Source: Arenicola marina
Lineage: Eukaryota; Annelida; Polychaeta; Arenicolidae
Direction: 5' to 3'
Assembly: GCA_964019135.1 (NCBI GenBank)
Contig: OZ025253.1
Coordinates: 4,903,059-4,967,058 of the forward strand
Length of the DNA: 64,000 bases
The notes beneath the pieces are model-generated. The model had not been told where the DNA came from and did no database searches. It saw only the letters and a list, made by a program, of their open reading frames with translations. Both the position numbers and the translations under genes were made by a program. Shown here in pieces: positions 42,101 through 56,910 of the stretch (within the stretch, counting starts at the first letter, position 1; the number at the start of each line of letters is the position of its first letter).

Positions 42101-45100
42101 CCCTTATGAGCCAGCAGGACGTCAATACAAGGCACACTGACTGTTATCAGCCAGCGGGAGGGCAATGAAATGCACACTGACCCGCATCAGCCAGAGGGAG
42201 GGCAATGAAATGCATACTGACCCTTATCAGCCAGCGGAAGGGCAATGAAAAGCATACTGACCCTTATCAGCCAGCGGGAGGGCAAAGAAATACACACTGA
42301 CCCTTATCAGCCAGCGGGAGGGCAATGAAATGCATACTGACCCTTATCAGCCAGCGGGAGAGCAATACAAGGCACACTGACCCTTATAAGCCAGCGGGAG
42401 GGCAAAGAAATACACACTGACCCTTATCAGCCAGCGGGAGGGCAATGAAATGCACACTGACCCTTATGAGCCAGCAGGACGGCAATACAAGGCACACTGA
42501 CAGTTATCAGCCAGCGGGAGGGCAATGAAATGCACACTGACCCGCATCAGCCAGAGGGAGGGCAATGAAATGCATACTGACCCTTATCAGCCAGCGGAAG
42601 GGCAATGAAAAGCATACTGACCCTTATCAGCCAGCGGGAGGGCAATGAAATGCATACTGACGCTTATGAGCCAGCGGGAGGGCAATGAAATGCATACTGA
42701 CCCTTATCAGCCAGCGGTAGGGCAATGAAATGCATACTAACCCTTATCAGCCAGCGAGAGGGCAATGAAATGCATACTGACGCTTATCAGCCAGCGGGAG
42801 GGCAACGAAATGCATACTGAACCTTATCAGCCAGCGAAAGGGCAATGAAAAGCAAACTGACCGTTATCAGCCATCAGGAGGGCAATGAAATGCATACTGA
42901 CCCTTATCAGCCAGCGGGAGGGCAATGAAATGCAAACTGACCCTTATCAGCCAGCGGGAGGACAATGAAAAGCACGCTGACCCTTATCAGCCAGAGGGAG
43001 GGCAATGAAATGCATACTGACCCTTATCAGCTAGCAGAAGGGCAATGAAAAGCATACTGACCCTTATCAGCCAGCGGGAGGGCAATACAAGGCACACTGA
43101 CCCTTATCAGCCAGAGGGAGGGCAATGAAATGCACACTGACCCTTATCAGCCAGCGGGAGGGCAATGAAATGCACACTGACAATATCAGCCAGCGGGAGG
43201 GCAATGAAATGCATACTGACCCTTATCAGCCAGCGGGACGGCAATGAAATGCACACTGACCCTTATCAGCCAGCGGGAGGGCAATACAAGGCACACTGAC
43301 CCTTATTAGCCAGCGTGAGGGCAATGAAATGCACACTGACCCGTATCAGCCAGAGGGAGGGCAATGAAATGCACACTGACCCTTATCAGCCTGCGGGAGG
43401 GCAATACAAGGAACACTGACCCTTATAAGCCAGAGGGAGGGCAATGAAATGCACACTGACCCTTATCAGCTAGCGGGAGGGCAATACAAGGCACACTGAC
43501 CCTTATCCGCCAGCGGGAGGGCAATGAAATGCACACTGACCCTTATCAGCCAGCGGAAGGGCAATGAAAAGCATACTGATCCTTATCAGCCAGCGGGAGC
43601 GCAAAGAAATGCATACTGACCCTTATCAGCCAGCGGTAGGGCAATGAAATGCATACTGACCCTTATCAGCCAGCGAGAGGGCAATGAAATGCATACTGAC
43701 GCTTATGAGCCAGCGGGAGGGCAATGAAATGCATACTGACCCTTATCAGCTAGCGGGAGTGCCATGGAATGCAAACTGACCTTTATCAGCCAGCGGGAGC
43801 GCAATGAAATGCATGCTGACGCTTATCAGCCAGCGGGAGGGCAATGAAATGCACACTGACCCGCATCAGCCAGCGGTAGGGCAATGAAATGCATACTGAC
43901 CCTTATCAGCCAGCGGAGGGGCAATGAAAAGCATACTGACCCTTATCAGCCAGCGGGAGGGCAATGAAATGCACACTGACCCTTATCAGCCAGAGAGAGG
44001 GCAATGAAATGCATACTGACCCTTATCAGCCAGCCGGAGGGCAGTGAAATGCATACTGACTCTTATCAGCCAGCGGGAGGGCAATAAAATGCACGCTGAC
44101 CCTTATCAGCCAGCGGGAGGGCAATGACATGCACACTGACCCTTATCAGCCAGCGGAGGGCAATACAAGGCAGAGTGACCCTTATGAGCCAGCGGCAGGG
44201 CAATGAAATGCACACTGACCCTTATCAGCCAGCGGGAGGGCAATGAAATGCACACTGACCTTTATTAGCCAGCGGGAGGGCAATACAAGGCACACTGACC
44301 CTTATCAGCCAGCGGGAGGGCAATGAAATACACACTGACCCTTATCAGCCAGCGGAAGGGCAACGAAAAGCATACTGACCCTTATCAGCCAGCGGGAGAG
44401 CAATACAAGGCACACTGACCCTTATAAGCCAGCGGGAGGGCAAAGAAATACACACTGACCCTTATCAGCCAGCGGGAGGGCAATGAAATGCACACTGACC
44501 TTTATGAGCCAGCAGGACGGCAATACAAGGCACACTGACAGTTATCAGCCAGCGGGAGGGCAATGAAATGCACACTGACCCTTATCAGCCAGAGGGAGGG
44601 CAATGAAATGCATACTGACCCTTATCAGCCAGCGGAAGGGCAATGAAAAGCATACTGACCCTTATCAGCCAGCGGGAGGGCAATGAAATGCATACTGACG
44701 CTTATGAGCCAGCGGGAGGGCAACGAAATGCATACTGACCCTTATCAGCCAGCGGTAGGGCAATGAAATGCATACTGACCCTTATCAGCCAGCGAGAGGG
44801 CAATGAAATACATACTGACGCTTATCAGCCAGCGGGAGGGCAATGAAATGCATACTGAACCTTATCAGCCAGCGAAAGGGCAATGAAAAGCATACTGACC
44901 GTTATCAGCCATCAGGAGGGCAATGAAATGCATACTGACCCTTATCAGCCAGCGGGAGGGCAATGAAATGCAAACTGACCCTTATCAGCCAGCGGGAGGA
45001 CAATGAAATGCACACTGACCCTTATCAGCCAGAGGGAGGGCAATGAAATGCATACTGACCCTTATCAGCTAGCAGAAGGGCAATGAAAAGCATACTGACC

Positions 45101-48100
45101 CTTATCAGCCAGCGGGAGGGCAATGAAATGCACACTGACCCTTATCAGCCAGCGGGAGGGCAATGAAATGCACACTGACCCTTATCAGCCAGCGGGAGGG
45201 CAATGAAATGCATACTGACCCTTATCAGCCAGCGGGACGGCAATGAAATGCACACTGACCCTTATCAGCCAGCGGGAGGGCAATAGAAGGCACACTGACC
45301 CTTATTAGCCAGCGTGAGGGCAATGAAATGCACACTGACCCGTATCAGCCAGAGGGAGGGCAATGAAATGCACACTGACCCTTATCAGCCAGCGGGAGGG
45401 CAATGAAATGCATACTGACGCTTATCAGCCAGCGGGAGGGCAATGAAATACATACTGACGCTTATGAGTCAGCGGGAGGGCAATGAAATGCATACTGACC
45501 ATTATCAGCCAGCGGGAGTGCAATAGAATGCAAACTGACCTTTATCAGCCAGCGGGAGGGCAATGAAATGCATACTGACGCTTATCAGCCAGCGGGAGGG
45601 CAATGAAATGCATACTGACCCTTATCAGGTAGCGGGAGGGCAATGACATGCACACTGACCCTTATCAGCCAGCGGGAGGGCAATACAAGGCACACTGACC
45701 CTTATTAGCCAGCGTGAGGGCAATGAAATGCACACCGACCCGTATCAGCCAGAGGGAGGGCAATGAAATGCATACTGACCCTTATCAGCCAGCGGAAGGG
45801 CAATGAAAAGCATACTGACCCTTATCAGCCAACGGGAGGGCAATGAAATGCACACTGACCCTTATCAGCCAGCGGGACGGCAATGAAATGCACACTGACC
45901 CTTATCAGCCAGCGGGAGGCCAATAGAAGGCACACTGACCCTTATTAGCCAGCGTGAGGGCAATGAAATGCACACTGACCCGTATCAGCCAGAGGGAGGG
46001 CAATGAAATGCATACTGACCCTTATCAGCCAGCGGAAGGGCAATGAAAAGCATACTGACCCGTATCAGCCAGAGGGAGGGCAATGAAATGCATACTGACC
46101 CTTATCAGCCAGCGGGAGGGCAATGAAATGCACACTGACCCTTATCAGCCAGCGGGTGGGAAATGAAATGCACACTGACCCTTATCAGCCAGCGGGAGGG
46201 CAATGAAATGCATACTGACCCTTATCAGCCAGCGGGACGGCAATGAAATGCACACTGACCCTTATCAGCCAGCGGGAGGGCAATGACATGCACACTGACC
46301 CTTATCAGCCAGCGGGAGAGCAATACAAGGCACAGTGACCCTTATCCGCCAGCGGGAGGGCCATGAAATGCTCACTGACTCTTATCAGCCAGCGGGAGGG
46401 CAATGAAATGCACACTGACCCTTATCAGCCTGCGGGAGGGCAATACAAGGAACACTGACCCTTATAAGCCAGAGGGAGGGCAATGAGATGCGCACTGACC
46501 CTTATCAGCTAGCGGGAGGGCAATACAAGGCACACTGACCCTTATCCGCCAGCGGGAGGGCACACTGACCCTTATCAGCCAGCGGAAGGGCAATGAAAAG
46601 CATACTGATCCTTATCAGCCAGCGGGAGGGCAAAGAAATGCATACTGACGCTTATGAGCCGGCGGGAGGGCAATGACATGCATACTGACCCTTATCAGCC
46701 AGCGGTAGGGCAATGAAATGCATACTGACCCTTATCAGCCAGCGAGAGGGCAATGCAATGCATACTGACGCTTATGAGCCAGCGGGAGAGCAATGAAATG
46801 CATACTGACCCTTATCAGCTAGCGGGAGTGCCATGGAATGCAAACTGACCTTTATCAGCCAGCGGGAGCGCAATGAAATGCATGCTGACGCTTATCAGCC
46901 AGCGGGAGGGCAATGAAATGCATACTGAACCTTATCAGCCAGAGAAAGGGCAATGAAAAGCATACTGACGGTTATCAGCCAGCGGGAGGGCAATGAAATG
47001 CAGACTGACGCTTATCAGCCAGAGGGAGGGCAATGAAATGCACACTGACCCTTATCAGCCAGCGGGAGGGCAATGAAATGCACACTGACCCTTATGAGCC
47101 GGCAGGAGGGCAATGAAATGCATACTGACCCTTATCAGCAAGCAGAAGGGCAATGAAAAGCACACTGACCCTTATCAGCCAGCGGGAGGGCAATACAAGG
47201 CACACTGACCCTTATCAGCCAGCGGGAGGGCAATGAAATGCACACTGACCCTTATCAGCCAGCGGGAGGGCAATGAAATGCACACTGACCCTTATCAGCC
47301 AGCGGGAATGCAATGAAATGCATACTGACCCTTTTTCAGCCAGCGGGACGGCAATGAAATGCACACTGACCCTTATCAGCCAGCGGCAGGGCAATACAAG
47401 GCACACTGACCCTTATTAGCCAGCGTGAGGGCAATGAAATGCACACTGACACGCATCAGCCAGAGGGAGGGCAATGAAATGCATACTGACCCTTATCAGC
47501 CAGCGGAAGGGCAATGAAAAGCATACTGACCCTTATCAGCCAGCGGGAGGGCAATGAAATGCATACTGACGCTTATCAGCCAGCGGCAGGGCAATGAAAT
47601 GCACACTGACCCTTATCAGCCAGCGGGAGGGCAATGAAATGCATACTGACGCTTATCAGCCAGCGGGAGGGCAATGAAATGCATACTGACGCTTATGAGC
47701 CAGCGGGAGGGCAATGAAATGCATACTGACCCATATCAGCCAGCGGGAGTGCAATAGAATGCATACTGACCTTTATCAGCCAGCGGGAGGGCAATGAAAT
47801 GCATACTGACGCTTATCAGTCAGCGGGAGGGCAATGAAATGCATACTGACCCTTATCAGGTAGCGGGAGGGCAATGACATACACACTGACCCTTATCAGC
47901 CAGCGGGAGGGCAATACAAGGCACACTGACACTTATTAGCCAGCGGGAGGGCAATGAAATGCACACTGACCCTTATCAGCCAGAGGGAGGGCAATGAAAA
48001 GCATACTGACCCTTATCAACCAGCGGAAGGGCAATGAAAAGCATACTGACGCTTATGAGCCAGCGGGAGGGCAATGAAATGCATACTGACCCATATCAGC

Positions 48101-51100
48101 CAGCGGGAGTGCAATAGAATGCATACTGACCTTTATCAGCCAGCGGGAGGGCAATGAAATGCATACTGACGCTTATCAGTCAGCGGGAGGGCAATGAAAT
48201 GCATACTGACCCTTATCAGGTAGCGGGAGGGCAATGACATACACACTGACCCTTATCAGCCAGCGGGAGGGCAATACAAGGCACACTGACACTTATTAGC
48301 CAGCGGGAGGGCAATGAAATGCACACTGACCCTTATCAGCCAGAGGGAGGGCAATGAAAAGCATACTGACCCTTATCAACCAGCGGAAGGGCAGTGAAAC
48401 GCACACTGACCCTTATCAGCCAGCGGGAGGGCAATGACATGCACACTGACCCTTATCAGCCAGCGGGAGAGCAATACAAGGCACAGTGACCCTTATCAGC
48501 CAGCGGGAGGGCAATGAAATGCACACTGACCCTTATCAGCCAGCGGGAGGGCAATACAAGGCACACTGACCCTTATGAGCCAGCGGGAGGGCAATGAAAT
48601 GCATACTGACCCTTATCAGCCAGCGGGAGGGCAATGAAATGCACACTGGCCCTTATCAGCCAGAGGGAGGGCAATGAAATGCATACTGACCCTTATCAGC
48701 CAGCGGAAGGGCAATGAAAAGCATACTGACCCTTATCAGCCAGCGGGAGGGCAATACAAGGCACACTGACCCTTATCAGCCAGCGGGAGGGCAATGAAAT
48801 GCACACTGACCCTTATCAGCCAGCGGGAGGGCAATGAAATGCACACTGACCCTTATCAGCCAGCGGGAGGGCAATGAAATGCACACTGACCCTTATAAGC
48901 CAGCGGGAGGGCAATGGAATGCACACTGACCCTTATCAGCCAGCGGGAGGGCAATGAAATGCACACTGACCTTTATCAGCCAGCGGGAGGGCAATAAAAT
49001 GCATACTGACCCTTATCAGCCAGCGGAAGGGCAATGAAAAGCATACTGACCCTTATCAGCCAGCGGGAGGGCAATACACGGCACACTGACCCTTATCAGC
49101 CAGCGGGAAGGCAATGAAATGCACACTGACCCTTATCAGCCAGCGGGAGGGCAATGAAATGCATACTGACCCTTATCAGCCAGCGGGAGGGCAATGAAAT
49201 GCACACTGACGCTTAACAGCCAGCGGGAGGGCAATGAAATGCACACTGACCCTTATCAGCCAGCGGGAGGGCAATGAAATGCACACTGACCTTTATCAGC
49301 CAGCGGGAGGGCAATGAAATGCATACTGACCCTTATCAGCCAGCGGAAGGGCAATGAAAAGCATACTGACCCTTATCAGCCAGCGGGAGGGCAATACAAG
49401 GCACACTGACCCTTATCAGCCAGCGGGAAGGCAATGAAATGCACACTGACCCTTATCAGCCAGCGGGAGGGCAATGAAATGCATACTGACCCTTATCAGC
49501 CAGCGGGAGGGCAATGAAATGCACACTGACGCTTAACAGCCAGCGGGAGGGCAATGAAATGCACACTGACTCTTATGAGCCAGCGGGAGGGCAATGAAAT
49601 GCATACTGACCCTTATCAGCCAGCGAGAGGGCAATGAAATGTATACTGACTCTTATAAGCCAGCGGGAGGGCAATGAAATGCATACTGACCCTTATCAGC
49701 CAGCGGGAGGGCAATGAAATGCGCACTGACCCTTATCAGCCAGCGGGAGGGCAATGAAATGCATACTGACCCTTATCAGCCAGCGGGAGGGCAATGAAAT
49801 GCACACTGACCCTTATCAGCCAGAGGGAGGGCAACGAAATGTATACTGACCCTTATCAGCCAGCGGAAGGGCAATGAAAAGCATAATGACCCTTATCAGC
49901 CAGCGGGAGGGCAATAAAAGGCACACTGACCCTTATCAGCCAGCGGGAGGGCAATGAAATGCACACTGACCCTTATCAGCCAGCTGGAGGGCAATGAAAT
50001 GCACACTGACCCTTATCAGCCAGCGGGAGGGCAATGAAATGCATACTGACCCTTATCAGCCAGCGGGAGGGCAATGGAATGCATACTGACGCTTATCAGC
50101 CAGCGGGAGGGCAATGAAATGCACACTGACCCTTATCAGCCAGCGGGAGGGCAATGAAATGCATACTGACCCTTATCAGCCAGCGGGAGTGCAATGAAAT
50201 TCATACTGACGCTTATGAGCCAGCGGGAGGGCAATGAAATGCACACTGACCCTTATCAGCCAGCGGGAGTGCTATGGAATGCAAACTGACCCTTATCAGC
50301 CAGCGGGAGGGCAATGAAATGCATACTGGCGCTTATCAGCCAGCGAGAGGGCAATGAAATACTTATCAGCCAGGGGGAGGGCAATGAAATTCATACTGAC
50401 CCTTATCAGCCACCTGAGGGGCAATGGAATGCATACTGACGCTTATCAGCCAGCGGGAGGGCACTGAAATGCATACTGAACCTTATCAGCCAGCGGGAGG
50501 GCAATGAAAGGCAAACTGACCCTTATCAGCCAGCGTGAGGGCAATGAAATACACACTGACCCTTATCAGCCAGCTGGAGGGCAATGAAATGCACACTGAC
50601 CCTTATCAGCCAGCGGGAGGGCAATGAAATGCATGCTGACGCTTATCAGCCAGCGGGAGGGCAATGAAATGCATACTGAACCTTATCAGCCAGAGAAAGG
50701 GCAATGAAAAGCATACTGACGGTTATCAGCCAGCGGGAGGGCAATGAAATGCAGACTGACGCTTATCAGCCAGAGGGAGGGCAATGAAATGCACACTGAC
50801 CCTTATCAGCCAGCGGGAGGGCAATGAAATGCACACTGACCCTTATGAGCCGGCAGGAGGGCAATGAAATGCATACTGACCCTTATCAGCAAGCAGAAGG
50901 GCAATGAAAAGCACACTGACCCTTATCAGCCAGCGGGAGAGCAATACAAGGCACACTGACCCTTATCAGCCAGCGGGAGGGCAATGAAATGCACACTGAC
51001 CCTTATCAGCCAGCGGGAGGGCAATGAAATGCACACTGACCCTTATCAGCCAGCGGGAATGCAATGAAATGCATACTGACCCTTTTTCAGCCAGCGGGAC

Positions 51101-54100
51101 GGCAATGAAATGCACACTGACCCTTATCAGCCAGCGGCAGGGCAATACAAGGCACACTGACCCTTATTAGCCAGCGTGAGGGCAATGAAATGCACACTGA
51201 CACGCATCAGCCAGAGGGAGGGCAATGAAATGCATACTGACCCTTATCAGCCAGCGGAAGGGCAATGAAAAGCATACTGACCCTTATCAGCCAGCGGGAG
51301 GGCAATGAAATGCATACTGACGCTTATCAGCCAGCGGCAGGGCAATGAAATGCACACTGACCCTTATCAGCCAGCGGGAGGGCAATGAAATGCATACTGA
51401 CGCTTATCAGCCAGCGGGAGGGCAATGAAATGCATACTGACGCTTATGAGCCAGCGGGAGGGCAATGAAATGCATACTGACCCATATCAGCCAGCGGGAG
51501 TGCAATAGAATGCATACTGACCTTTATCAGCCAGCGGGAGGGCAATGAAATGCATACTGACGCTTATCAGTCAGCGGGAGGGCAATGAAATGCATACTGA
51601 CCCTTATCAGGTAGCGGGAGGGCAATGACATACACACTGACCCTTATCAGCCAGCGGGAGGGCAATACAAGGCACACTGACACTTATTAGCCAGCGGGAG
51701 GGCAATGAAATGCACACTGACCCTTATCAGCCAGAGGGAGGGCAATGAAAAGCATACTGACCCTTATCAACCAGCGGAAGGGCAATGAAAAGCATACTGA
51801 CGCTTATGAGCCAGCGGGAGGGCAATGAAATGCATACTGACCCATATCAGCCAGCGGGAGTGCAATAGAATGCATACTGACCTTTATCAGCCAGCGGGAG
51901 GGCAATGAAATGCATACTGACGCTTATCAGTCAGCGGGAGGGCAATGAAATGCATACTGACCCTTATCAGGTAGCGGGAGGGCAATGACATACACACTGA
52001 CCCTTATCAGCCAGCGGGAGGGCAATACAAGGCACACTGACACTTATTAGCCAGCGGGAGGGCAATGAAATGCACACTGACCCTTATCAGCCAGAGGGAG
52101 GGCAATGAAAAGCATACTGACCCTTATCAACCAGCGGAAGGGCAATGAAAAGCATACTGACCCTTATCAGCCAGCGGGAGGGCGATAAAATGCACGCTGA
52201 CCTTTATCAGCCAGCCGGAGGGCAGTGAAACGCATACTGACCCTTATCAGCCAGTGGGAGGGCAATGAAATGCACACTGACCCTTATCAGCCAGCGGGAG
52301 GGCAATGACATGCACACTGACCCTTATCAGCCAGCGGGAGAGCAATACAAGGCACAGTGACCCTTATCAGCCAGCGGGAGGGCAATGAAATGCACACTGA
52401 CCCTTATCAGCCAGCGGGAGGGCAATACAAGGCACACTGACCCTTATGAGCCAGCGGGAGGGCAATGAAATGCATACTGACCCTTATCAGCCAGCGGGAG
52501 GGCAATGAAATGCACACTGGCCCTTATCAGCCAGAGGGAGGGCAATGAAATGCATACTGACCCTTATCAGCCAGCGGAAGGGCAATGAAAAGCATACTGA
52601 CCCTTATCAGCCAGCGGGAGGGCAATACAAGGCACACTGACCCTTATCAGCCAGCGGGAGGGCAATGAAATGCACACTGACCCTTATCAGCCAGCGGGAG
52701 GGCAATGAAATGCACACTGACCCTTATCAGCCAGCGGGAGGGCAATGAAATGCATACTGACCCTTATCAGCCAGCGTGAGGGCAATGAAATGCACACTGA
52801 CGCTTATAAGCCAGCGGGAGGGCAATGGAATGCACACTGACCCTTATCAGCCAGCGGGAGGGCAATGAAATGCACACTGACCTTTATCAGCCAGCGGGAG
52901 GGCAATGAAATGCATACTGACCCTTATCAGCCAGCGGAAGGGCAATGAAAAGCATACTGACCCTTATCAGCCAGCGGGAGGGCAATACAAGGCACACTGA
53001 CCCTTATCAGCCAGCGGGAAGGCAATGAAATGCACACTGACCCTTATCAGCCAGCGGGAGGGCAATGAAATGCACACTGACTCTTATGAGCCAGCGGGAG
53101 GGCAATGAAATGCATACTGACCCTTATCAGCCAGCGAGAGGGCAATGAAATGTATACTGACTCTTATAAGCCAGCGGGAGGGCAATGAAATGCATACTGA
53201 CCCTTATCAGCCAGCGGGAGGGCAATGAAATGCGCACTGACCCTTATCAGCCAGCGGGAGGGCAATGAAATGCATACTGACCCTTATCAGCCAGCGGGAG
53301 GGCAATGAAATGCACACTGACCCTTATCAGCCAGAGGGAGGGCAATGAAATGTATACTGACCCTTATCAGCCAGCGGAAGGGCAATGAAAAGCATAATGA
53401 TCCTTATCAGCCAGCGGGAGGGCAATAAAAGGCACACTGACCCTTATCAGCCAGCGGGAGGGCAATGAAATGCACACTCACCCTTATCAGCCAGCTGGAG
53501 GGCAATGAAATGCACACTGACCCTTATCAGCCAGCGGGAGGGCAATGAAATGCATACTGACCCTTATCAGCCAGCGGGAGGGCAATGGAATGCATACTGA
53601 CGCTTATCAGCCAGCGGGAGGGCAATGAAATGCACACTGACCCTTATCAGCCAGCGGGAGGGCAATGAAATGCATACTGACCCTTATCAGCCAGCGGGAG
53701 TGCAATGAAATTCATACTGACGCTTATGAGCCAGCGGGAGGGCAATGAAATGCACACTGACCCTTATCAGCCAGCGGGAGTGCTATGGAATGCAAACTGA
53801 CCCTTATCAGCCAGCGGGAGGGCAATGAAATGCATACTGGCGCTTATCAGCCAGCGGGAGGGCAATGAAATACTTATCAGCCAGGGGGAGGGCAATGAAA
53901 TTCATACTGACCCTTATCAGCCAGCGGAGGGGCAATGGAATGCATACTGACGCTTATCAGCCAGCGGGAGGGCAATGAAATGCATACTGAACCTTATCAG
54001 CCAGCGGGAGGGCAATGAAAGGCACACTGACCCTTATCAGCCAGCGGGAGGGCAATGAAATACACACTGACCCTTATCAGCCAGCTGGAGGGCAATGAAA

Positions 54101-56910
54101 TGCACACTGACCCTTATCAGCCAGCGGGAGGGCAATGAAATGCATACTGACGCTTATCAGCCAGCGGGAGGGCAATGGAATGCATACTGACGCTTATCAG
54201 CCAGCGGGAGGGCAATGAAATGCACACTGACCCTTATCAGCCAGCGGGAGGGCAATGAAATACATACTGACCCTTATCAGCCAGCGGGAGTGCAATGAAA
54301 TTCATACTGACGCTTATGAGCCAGCGGGAGGGCAATGAAATGCACACTGACCCTTATCAGCCAGCGGGAGTGCTATGGAATGCAAACTGACCCTTATCAG
54401 CCAGCGGGAGGGCAATGAAATGCATACCGACGCTTATCAGCCAGCGGGAGGGCAATGAAATACTTATCAGGAAGCGGGAGGCCAATGAAATTCATACTGG
54501 CCCTTATCAGCCAGCGGAGGGGCAATGGAATGCATACTGACGCTTATCAGCCAGCGGGAGGGCAATGAAATGCATACTGAACCTTATCAGCCAGCGAAAG
54601 GGCAATGAAATGCATACTGACCGTTATCAGCCAGCGGGAGGGCAATGAAATGCATACTGACGCTTATCAGCCAGAGGGAGGGCAATGAAATGCACACTGA
54701 CCCTTATCAGCCAGCGGGAGGGCAATGAAATGCACACTGACCCTTATCAGCCAGCGGGAGGGCAATGAAATGCATACTGACCATTATCAGCCGGCGGGAG
54801 GGCAATGAAATGCATACTGACGCTTATCAGCCAGAGGGAGGGCAATGAAATGCACACTGACCCTTATCAGCCAGCGGGAGGGCAATGAAATGCACACTGA
54901 CACTTATCAGCCAGCGGGAGGGCAATGACATGCACACTGACCCTTATCAGCCAGCGGGAGAGCAATACAAGGCACAGTGACCCTTATTAGTCAGCGGGAG
55001 GGCAATGAAATGCACACTGACCCTTATCAGGCAGCGGGAGGGCAATGAAATGCACACTGACCCTTATCAGCCAGCGGGAGGGCAATACAAGGCACACTGA
55101 CTCTTATGAGCCAGCGGGAGGGCAATGAAATGAATACTGACCCTTATCAGCCAGCGGGAGGGCAATGAAATGCACACTGACCCTTATCAGCCAGAGGGAG
55201 GGCAATGAAATGCATACTGACCCTTATCAGACAGCGGAAGGGCAATGAAAAGCATACTGACCCTTATCAGCCAGCGGGAGGGCAATACAAGGCACACTGA
55301 CCCTTATCAGCCAGCGGGAGGGCAATGAAATGCACATTGACCCTTATCAGCCAGCGGGAGGGCAATGAAATGCATACTGACCCTTATCAGCCAGCGGGAG
55401 GGCAATGAAATGCATACTGACGCTTATCAGCCAGCGGGAGGGCAATGAAATGCACACTGACCCTTATCAGCCAGCGGGAGGGCAATGAAATGCAAACTGA
55501 CCCTTATCAGCCAGCGGGAGGGCAATGAAATGCATACTGACCCTTATCAGCCAGCGGGAGGGCAATGAAATGCACACTGACCCTTATCAGCCAGAGGGAG
55601 GGCAATGAAATGCATACTGACCCTTATCAGCCAGCGGAAGCGCAATGAAAAGCATACTGACCCTTATCAGCCAGCGGGAGGGCAATAAAAGGCACACTGA
55701 CCCTTATCAGCCAGCGGGAGGGCAATGAAATGCACACTGACCCTTATCAGCCAGCTGGAGGGAAATGAAATGCACACTGACCCTTATCAGCCAGCGGGAG
55801 GGCAATGAAATTCATACTGACCCTTATTAGCCAGCGGGAGGGCAATGGAATGCATACTGACGCTTATCAGCCAGCGGGAGGGCAATGAAATGCACACTGA
55901 CCCTTATCAGCCAGCGGGAGTGCTATGGAATGCAAACTGACCCTTATCAGCCAGCGGGAGGGCAATGAAATGCATACTGACGCTTATCAGCCAGCGGGAG
56001 GGCAATGAAATTCATACTGACCCTTATCAGCCAGCGGAGGGGCAATGGAATGCATACTGACGCTTATTAGCCAGCGGGAGGGCAATGAAATGCATACTGA
56101 ACCTTATCAGCCAGCAAAAGGGCAATGAAAAGCATACTGACCGTTATCAGCCAGCGGGAGGGCAATGAAATGCATACTGACGCTTATCAGCCAGAGGGAG
56201 GGCAATGAAATGCACACTGATCCTAATCAGCCAGCGGGAGGGCAATGAAATGCACACTGACCCTTATCAGCCAGCGGGAGGGCAATGAAATGCACACTGA
56301 CCCTTATCAGCCAGCGGGAGGGCAATGAAATGCACACTGACCCTTATCAGCCAGCGGGAGGGCAATGAAATGCACACTGACGCTTATAAGCCAGCGGGAG
56401 GGCAATGGAATGCACACTGACCCTTATCAGCCAGCGGGAGGGCAATGAAATGCACACTGACCTTTATCAGCCAGCGGGAGGGCAATGAAATGCATACTGA
56501 CCCTTATCAGCCAGCGGGAGGGCAATGAAATGCATACTGACCCTTATCAGCCAGCGGAAGGGCAATGAAAAGCATACTGACCCTTATCAGCCAGCGGGAG
56601 GGCAATGAAATGCATACTGACGCTTATCAGCCAGCGGGAGGGCAATGAAATGCACACTGACCCTTATCAGCCAGCGGGAGGGCAATGGAATGCATACTGA
56701 CCCTTGTCAGCCAGCGGGAGGGCAATGAAATGCATACTGGCCCTTATCAGCCAGCGGGAGGGCAATGAAATGCATACTGACCCTTATCAGCCAGCGGGAG
56801 GGCAATGAAATGCACACTGACCCTTATCAGCCAGCGGGAAGGCAATGAAATGCATACTGACCCTTATCAGCCAGCGGGAGGGCAATGGAATGCACTGTGA
56901 CCCTTAAAGT
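39140..56910. repeat. 17.8-kb satellite of 40-bp units (about 440 units)
   Basis: The unit reads cagccagcgggagggc, then aatgaaat with variants aatacaag or aatgacat, then gcacactgacccttat. The 40-bp register is kept without net indel from 39141 to about 43180. Higher-order copies are visible: 39301-39730 repeats at 40501-40930 (offset 1200), 42001 against 42361 and 47700 against 48060 (offset 360, nine units), and about 46870-48400 repeats at 50620-52150 (offset 3751). A period of 40 cycles all frames, so it is not coding. Confidence 0.97.

Noticed and set aside
47215..51157. Two identical 63-codon frames in the 40-bp satellite
   Set aside because: They are identical because of the 3751-bp block copy; a 40-bp period cannot encode a stable repeat peptide.
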